Shown piece by piece: positions 59,239-64,000 of a stretch of DNA of 64,000 nt. Origin of the DNA: BRH-c25 sp035627615 (GTDB lineage Bacteria > Bacillota > Clostridia > Lutisporales > Lutisporaceae); the NCBI GenBank assembly GCA_035627615.1, contig DASPLL010000008.1, positions 1-64,000 on the forward strand. The letters run 5' to 3'. The number at the start of each line of letters is the position of its first letter. Positions within the stretch are counted from its first letter, which is position 1. The translations under genes and the position numbers were made by a program. The notes beneath the pieces are model-generated. The model ran no database searches and was not told the DNA's origin. It saw only the letters and a list, made by a program, of their open reading frames with translations.

Positions 59239-59285
59239 AAATATAATAGCAAGTGACTCTAATTATGATTAGGAGGTTTAACTTA

Positions 59286-60332
59286 ATGAGAAAAGAAAAT
59301 GTAAAGGTAATTATCTGGGGCTTAGGCGCTATGGGCGGTGGAATCGCAGATATGCTTCTCAAAAAGAAAGGCGTGGAAATCGTTGGTGCCGTTGGGCGTG
59401 GAGCTAAAATCGGCAAGAGCATGTATGACTTCATAAAGACTGAAAGAGGCAGCAGACCGGATGTAAAAATCGGTGCCCTGGAAGATGTGGTAAAAGAAAA
59501 TGCGGCTGATGTTGTTCTTATTTGTACAGATTCCTTTACTAGAAATGCATTTGACAAGATAAAATACTGTCTGGAAAGAAAGATAAATGTCATATCCAGT
59601 GCAGAGGAAATGGCATATCCGAAAGCTCAGGAGCCTGAACTTGCAAAGGAACTGGATAAGATTGCAAAGGCTAATGGTGTGACAGTACTTGGAACAGGTA
59701 TAAACCCCGGACTTATGATGGATCTTCTTGTTGTAATTTTCACAGGTGCATGCGAGGAAGTGGAGCATATTACTGCCAGACGTGTAAACAGTCTGTCTCC
59801 TTTCGGACCTGCTGTTATGGAAGAGCAGGGCATAGGCATAACAGTCGATGAGTTCAAGAAGGGTGTTGAAACAGGAAAGCTTGCAGGGCATGTAGGTTTT
59901 GCGGAATCCATAGGAATGATATCGGATGCTATAGGCTGGAAGCTCAGCGATTTCAAACAGAGCATGGAACCAATAGTAACTGAGGTTGACAGAAAGTCGC
60001 CCTACGGCTTTGCAAAAGCAGGCGACGTAGCAGGCTGCGCAATGAAAGGCTATGGTTACGTTGACGGTGAGCTCAAGATAGAAATGGATCATCCGCAGCA
60101 GATCGAGCCGCAGCTTGCCGGTGTAGAAACAGGAGATTATGTAATAATAAAGGGTACACCAAACGTGAATATGGCCAACAAACCGGAAATACCCGGTGGA
60201 ATAGGCACAATTGCAATGTGCGTGAATATGATTCCACATGTTATAAATGCAAGACCGGGCCTGAAGACTATGATAGATCTTCCGGTACCAAGAGCAATTA
60301 TGGGCGACATGAGGGAAATGATAGAAGAATAG
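59286..60332 (+). CDS. ord: 2,4-diaminopentanoate dehydrogenase (paralogue 1)
   Basis: NAD(P)-dependent oxidoreductase of 348 aa. In clostridial ornithine fermentation Ord oxidatively deaminates (2R,4S)-2,4-diaminopentanoate, made by ornithine 4,5-aminomutase, to 2-amino-4-oxopentanoate. The dinucleotide-binding loop is WGLGAMGGG near residue 12, and the block GTGINPGLMMDLLV and the C-terminal DLPVPRAIMGDMRE are shared with the next gene. The start is ATG 59286 after AGGAGGT. First gene of a sigma-54-controlled operon. Confidence 0.9.
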   Translation: MRKENVKVIIWGLGAMGGGIADMLLKKKGVEIVGAVGRGAKIGKSMYDFIKTERGSRPDVKIGALEDVVKENAADVVLICTDSFTRNAFDKIKYCLERKINVISSAEEMAYPKAQEPELAKELDKIAKANGVTVLGTGINPGLMMDLLVVIFTGACEEVEHITARRVNSLSPFGPAVMEEQGIGITVDEFKKGVETGKLAGHVGFAESIGMISDAIGWKLSDFKQSMEPIVTEVDRKSPYGFAKAGDVAGCAMKGYGYVDGELKIEMDHPQQIEPQLAGVETGDYVIIKGTPNVNMANKPEIPGGIGTIAMCVNMIPHVINARPGLKTMIDLPVPRAIMGDMREMIEE

Positions 60333-60444
60333 AAGCAGAAACCGAGGGACATAGGGTTTATGGGATTACATAAATATGTCCCTCATAAAATGTTGAAGCA
60401 ATATTACCAGCATGATTCATAATAGGAAAAGGAGTCGAAAACAG

Positions 60445-61494
60445 GTGGAAAATGTAAAAGTAGCAATTTGGGGATTTGGAGCGATGGGAAGCGGTATGGC
60501 AAGAATGCTTCTCACAAAACAGGGAGTGGATATAGTCGGTGTATGCGACATGCATCCTGAGAGAGTAGACAGAAGCATTTATGAAGTATTGAATGTAGCA
60601 AGGGAAAACAGACAGGAAGTAATAATAAAAGGCAACATTGATGATGTAATATCTGAAGGAAGCTGTGACGTATGCCTTTGTGCGACTGATTCTTATACAG
60701 AAAGGGCATTTCCGAAGCTGAAGCATGTACTGGATAAGAAGATAAATGTAATATCAACGGCAGAGGAAATGGCATATCCACAGGCACAAAACCCTGCTCT
60801 TGCTGCTGAATTGGACAGGATAGCACGTGAAAACGGTGTGACTGTACTTGGAACGGGCATAAATCCAGGTCTTATTATGGATTTGCTGGTCGTATGCCTT
60901 ACAGGCTGCATGACAGATGTAGAGCATATAGAGGCAAAAAGAGTAAACAGCCTTTCACCCTTCGGACCTGCGGTAATGGAAGAGCAAGGAGTCGGCATAA
61001 CTGTTCCAGAGTTTGAGGAAGGCGTTAAGAACGGAACACTTGCAGGTCACGTCGGATTTGCTGAGTCTGTAAGGATGATAGGTGATGCAATAGGCTGGGA
61101 GGTAAACAAATTTGAACAGCAGATGAAGCCTATTGTTACAACAGTGGACAGGAAATCCCCTTATGGGTTTGCAGCCGCAGGCAATGTTGCGGGAGTGAAC
61201 ATGACCGGTCAGGGTTATGTAAATGATGAGGTAAAGATCGATATGATACATCCGCAGCAGATTGAGCCGGAGCTGGAGGGGACACATACAGGAGATTATA
61301 TAACAATAAAGGGCACCCCGGAGGTGAATATGGTAATAAAGCCTGAGGTGCATGGCGGCCTGGGAACCATAGCAATGTGCGTAAATATGATCCCACAGGT
61401 CATTAATTCCGAACCCGGCTTAAAAAGCATGATAGACCTGCCGGTGCCAAGAGCGGTAATGGGTGATATGAGAAAGTTCATAAAGAGGAAATAA
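60445..61494 (+). CDS. ord: 2,4-diaminopentanoate dehydrogenase (paralogue 2)
   Basis: Second Ord-type dehydrogenase, 349 aa, alignable with the first over its whole length by eye (WGFGAMGSG, GTGINPGLIMDLLV, DLPVPRAVMGDMRK). Clear differences are in the region after the nucleotide loop (residues 33-60), where this copy has VCDMHPERVDRS. The start is GTG 60445 with AAAAGGAG ten bases before. Either copy could be the true diaminopentanoate enzyme; the other may differ in cofactor or substrate. Known single-copy operons go straight from ord to ortA, as this copy does. Confidence 0.9.
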   Translation: MENVKVAIWGFGAMGSGMARMLLTKQGVDIVGVCDMHPERVDRSIYEVLNVARENRQEVIIKGNIDDVISEGSCDVCLCATDSYTERAFPKLKHVLDKKINVISTAEEMAYPQAQNPALAAELDRIARENGVTVLGTGINPGLIMDLLVVCLTGCMTDVEHIEAKRVNSLSPFGPAVMEEQGVGITVPEFEEGVKNGTLAGHVGFAESVRMIGDAIGWEVNKFEQQMKPIVTTVDRKSPYGFAAAGNVAGVNMTGQGYVNDEVKIDMIHPQQIEPELEGTHTGDYITIKGTPEVNMVIKPEVHGGLGTIAMCVNMIPQVINSEPGLKSMIDLPVPRAVMGDMRKFIKRK

Positions 61495-61508
61495 AGGAGT
61501 GTTGTAAA

Positions 61509-61820
61509 ATGAGCTCGGCAAAAAAAGGAGACTGGGTGCAGATACACCAGATCGTCCTTAAACCTGAGGAGAGAGCTCCGCAGGTTCCGGAGGACACTAA
61601 GAAGGTGCCCCTGGAGCTTTGGGTAAAGGGTATAGCTCTCCGTGATGCAAAAATAGGCACAATAGTTGAAATCAAAACCACTACGGGAAGAAAGGTCAAA
61701 GGAGAGCTTATAGCAGTCAATCCAAGATATAAGCATGACTTTGGTGAATTTGTACCCGAGCTTCTGAAGGTGGATATGCAGCTTAAGGAAATCCTCTTTG
61801 GAGGTGATTCAAATGAGTAA
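61509..61820 (+). CDS. ortA: 2-amino-4-oxopentanoate thiolase, alpha subunit OrtA
   Basis: Small subunit of 103 aa of the OrtAB thiolase, which cleaves 2-amino-4-ketopentanoate with CoA to acetyl-CoA and D-alanine. The N-terminal segment KKGDWVQIHQIVLKPEERAP and the pattern LWVKG...GREV-like/TGRKVKGEL match the family from memory. Its last eight bases overlap the ortB start (ATGAGTAA), ensuring balanced production. Confidence 0.88.
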   Translation: MSSAKKGDWVQIHQIVLKPEERAPQVPEDTKKVPLELWVKGIALRDAKIGTIVEIKTTTGRKVKGELIAVNPRYKHDFGEFVPELLKVDMQLKEILFGGDSNE

Positions 61821-63234
61821 AGATATGTCCTACGCAGCGGTGATGGGAAGAAAAAATGAGATAATGAAACGGGCAATAGGTATTGATTACAGTGTATTCG
61901 AATCAGGAGGCATTTCCTTTGATTATGAGAGAATGATGAGGGAAGCAGGGTATACCCTGGAAGAGATGCAGAAAATACAGGCAGAAACCGGTGTAGGCAA
62001 TACTCCTATAATGGAGCTCAGGAATCTTACGGAGCTGGCAAGGAAAATAGCTCCGAAAGGAAAAGGTGCAAGGATATTCATAAAGGATGAAGCCGCAAAT
62101 CCATCCGGAAGCTTTAAGGCAAGAAGAGCGGCTACAGCCATATATCATGCCAGGAAACATGGCTACAAAGGCGTAGTAACAGCTACCAGCGGCAACTATG
62201 GGGCTGCAGTGGCATCACAGGCTGCGAAAAGGGGCCTTAAGTGTATTGTGGTACAGGAATGCTATGACAGCAGGATGATAGGACAGCCGGAGATACTTGA
62301 AAAGCAGCGTGCCTGTGAGGCTTACGGGGCAGAGGTCGTTCAGCTTACAGTGGGACCGGAGCTTTTCTACACCTTCCTTACATTACTTGAGGATACAGGG
62401 TATTTCAATGCGTCACTATATACTCCTTTTGGAATTGCAGGAGTGGAGACTCTGGGCTATGAGCTTGCAATGCAGTTCAGGGAGAAGCTTGGCAAGGACC
62501 CGGATAAGGTAGTCATTACAAATGCCGGAGGCGGAAATGTTACCGGAACAGCAAGGGGACTTATAAAAGCAGGGGCAAAGGATGTTGAAGTGGTTGGAGC
62601 AAGTGTTGACCTTTCAGGACTTCACATGGCTTCAGACAAGGATTTTAACAGAAAATCCTTTACAACAGGACATACTGGCTTCGGTATACCATTTGCAACC
62701 TGGCCTGACAGGGCGGACGTTCCAAGAAACGCAGCAAGGCCTTTAAGATACCTGGACAGATATGTACTGGTAAAGCAGGGCGAGGTATTCTACATCACTG
62801 AAGCGTTATCAGTACTTGAGGGTCTGGAAAGAGGGCCTGCAGGGAACACATCCCTGACTGCAGCCTTCGCACTGGCACAGGAAATGGATAGAGATCAGGT
62901 GATAGTGGTACAGGAAACCGAATATACAGGTGCAGGGAAGCATCCTATGCCGCAGCTCAGCTTCGCAAAACAGAATGGCATTGAAATATTGTTCGGCAAT
63001 CCTGACCGTGAAGAACCGGGCAAGAATATAATACTTCCGGCTCATCCGTCAGATATAAAGGTCAGAGACTTTGATATAGACAAAGCAAGAGTATCATATG
63101 TGAAGAACTGCATTAACAATAATAAGGCAACAGAAATTTCAAAAGAAGATTTTGACTTCATTGTAAAGGATGCAAAAGCTGATAACAAGCTTGTAGAAGA
63201 TACACTCAGGGAATTGAACGTGAAAATTATATAA
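61813..63234 (+). CDS. ortB: 2-amino-4-oxopentanoate thiolase, beta subunit OrtB
   Basis: PLP-dependent large subunit of 473 aa with a threonine synthase-like fold II. The PLP lysine is K102 in SGSFKARRA, followed by TSGNYGAAVASQAAKRG and a glycine loop NAGGGNVTG. With OrtA it produces D-alanine and acetyl-CoA. The start is ATG 61813 after GGAGGTG; the reading from 61798 lies upstream of the RBS. The released D-alanine could feed a racemase, possibly the Alr-like enzyme at 11204. Confidence 0.92.
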   Translation: MSKDMSYAAVMGRKNEIMKRAIGIDYSVFESGGISFDYERMMREAGYTLEEMQKIQAETGVGNTPIMELRNLTELARKIAPKGKGARIFIKDEAANPSGSFKARRAATAIYHARKHGYKGVVTATSGNYGAAVASQAAKRGLKCIVVQECYDSRMIGQPEILEKQRACEAYGAEVVQLTVGPELFYTFLTLLEDTGYFNASLYTPFGIAGVETLGYELAMQFREKLGKDPDKVVITNAGGGNVTGTARGLIKAGAKDVEVVGASVDLSGLHMASDKDFNRKSFTTGHTGFGIPFATWPDRADVPRNAARPLRYLDRYVLVKQGEVFYITEALSVLEGLERGPAGNTSLTAAFALAQEMDRDQVIVVQETEYTGAGKHPMPQLSFAKQNGIEILFGNPDREEPGKNIILPAHPSDIKVRDFDIDKARVSYVKNCINNNKATEISKEDFDFIVKDAKADNKLVEDTLRELNVKII

Positions 63235-63247
63235 TGGAGGGATAGGA

Positions 63248-63598
63248 ATGAAACGTGCGGATGATTACGAGGTAAGGAGAAAGCACCTTGCTGGCCTTAC
63301 TGACGAAGAGTTGAAAAAGAAATTCTGGGAGCTTGCAGAAAAGGTTGTTGAGCCAATGCTTGAGCTTGGTTACATGAATACAACACCTGCGATAGAAAGA
63401 AGCATCCTCCTGAGAATGGGCTTCTCAAGCCTGGAGGTAAAACCAATCGTCGAAGGCGTTATTAAGAAAGGGCTTATGGGCAAAGGCGCCGGAAACGTAG
63501 TATGGAGACTTTCCAAGAAGCTTGGTGTTTCCGTAAGGGAAGCAGGCCTTGGCCTTTCAGAGGGAAAATACTGGGACGAAGTCGACGCATTGTTTTAA
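63248..63598 (+). CDS. oraS: D-ornithine 4,5-aminomutase, S subunit OraS
   Basis: Small subunit of 116 aa of the adenosylcobalamin- and PLP-dependent D-ornithine 4,5-aminomutase. The protein starts with RADDYEVRRKHLAGLTDEEL, typical of OraS (about 120 aa in C. sticklandii). It partners OraE, whose gene begins 15 bases later. RBS TGGAGGG precedes the ATG. Confidence 0.92.
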   Translation: MKRADDYEVRRKHLAGLTDEELKKKFWELAEKVVEPMLELGYMNTTPAIERSILLRMGFSSLEVKPIVEGVIKKGLMGKGAGNVVWRLSKKLGVSVREAGLGLSEGKYWDEVDALF

Positions 63599-63612
63599 AG
63601 GAGGGGAAGCAT

Positions 63613-64000
63613 ATGAAACTGGATCCAAATAAGAAGATAGATATTAAGGAACTCTTAAAGGACCTTGAAAGCTACAGACCAAGAAGAAGAGGCTGGCATT
63701 GGAGAGACGGAAGGAATGAGAAGAGAAATATAGGAGATTTTGAGTTTCATGAGACCTCCGAAAGCCTGAAGAACTCTGTTCCCCTGCCGGGAAGCCGTGG
63801 TTTCAATTATATCGATCCGCAGCCGGACTGTGTTGTAACTACAGAGATAGCTTCCGGAAGGTTTGAAGACGATATCAGAAGAATGAGAATGGCTGCCTGG
63901 CACGGAGCCGACCACATAATGGTCATAAGAACTGCAGGACAGTCACACATTGACTCACTTATTGAAGGTACAACACAGGGTATTGGTGGCATTGCCGTAA
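63613..64000 (+). CDS. oraE: D-ornithine 4,5-aminomutase, E subunit OraE (5' part)
   Basis: The first 129 codons of the large, cobalamin- and PLP-binding subunit, cut by the window edge; the full protein is normally about 740 aa. The visible part reads MKLDPNKKIDIKELLKDLES, then YRPRRRGWHWRDG and HGADHIMVIRTAGQSHIDSL, matching OraE N-termini. Start ATG after AAAGGAGGGG. The B12-binding DxHxxG motif would lie beyond the window. A genuine reading frame, open to the last base. Confidence 0.92.
   Translation, partial: MKLDPNKKIDIKELLKDLESYRPRRRGWHWRDGRNEKRNIGDFEFHETSESLKNSVPLPGSRGFNYIDPQPDCVVTTEIASGRFEDDIRRMRMAAWHGADHIMVIRTAGQSHIDSLIEGTTQGIGGIAV

Noticed and set aside
59322..60239. 305-codon ORF antisense to the first ord gene
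   Set aside because: It is a shadow frame rich in Cys, Tyr and His opposite a clear dehydrogenase; it has no RBS.
1..64000. tRNA genes
   Set aside because: No cloverleaf with a TTCRA T-loop and matching acceptor stem was found by eye in any intergenic region; a short one could be missed without a covariance search.

Overview
The window looks like a chromosome segment from a low-G+C, anaerobic, probably spore-forming member of the Clostridia. The signs are: codon use rich in ATA, AGA and AGG; strong AGGAGG-type ribosome binding sites with frequent GTG and TTG starts; BofC-like and SpoIID-like proteins; a SCIFF peptide (a Clostridia hallmark); a T-box leader; and an ornithine fermentation operon at the right edge. 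I cannot name the species. No tRNA, CRISPR array, prophage or insertion sequence was recognised.

Layout. 1-180: a 5S rRNA gene whose 3' end lies in a 31-bp perfect inverted repeat. 189-7616: housekeeping genes (hflC-hflK, an HflX GTPase with an N-terminal JAMM-like domain, an EamA transporter, a split TauE/SafE exporter, nadE, yebC). 7780-8097: an orphan EncFtn-like ferritin with foreign-looking codon use. 8346-24662: a long catabolic island (gamma-glutamyltransferase, RpiR regulator, alanine racemase, a complete Dpp/Opp ABC importer, M20 peptidase, YtcJ-like amidohydrolase, gamma-glutamyl hydrolase, M55 D-aminopeptidase, amidase). Together these suggest import and dismantling of peptides with D-amino acids or gamma-glutamyl bonds, for example murein stem peptides. 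24669-29764: LTA synthase-like protein, a lipoprotein peptidase, a DUF1653 protein, the UV endonuclease UvsE and two small proteins. 29816-42348: the usual clostridial run bofC-ruvCAB-queH-spoIID-like-queA-psiE-like-tgt-yajC-TIGR04086-scfA-gamma carbonic anhydrase-secDF, in which the SCIFF maturase gene is not next to scfA. 42490-56133: lapA, recJ, apt, relA/spoT, dtd, an MBL hydrolase, a small HTH gene, hemZ, T-box-aspS, tcdA, a CsoR/CstR-like repressor with RseC-like and thioredoxin genes, and glyA. 56349-64000: a sigma-54 activator of RocR type, a PHP phosphatase, and the ornithine operon ord-ord-ortA-ortB-oraS-oraE, cut by the window edge.

The clearest regulatory circuit is at the right end. 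A PAS-AAA+-Fis activator is encoded about 1.5 kb upstream of a textbook -24/-12 promoter preceded by three copies of TGCAAA-N4-TTTGCA. This predicts sigma-54 control of ornithine fermentation.

The less explained material is intergenic: two large multi-branched foldback elements (30463-30787 and 57804-58019); a family of three period-7 repeats around the core GCTTCGAAG-N4/5-GCTYAA (near 47480, 53390 and 56165); and an AAATATTTCGCGAAATATTT-type palindrome placed just upstream of the ribosome binding sites of both uvsE and a small unknown gene.
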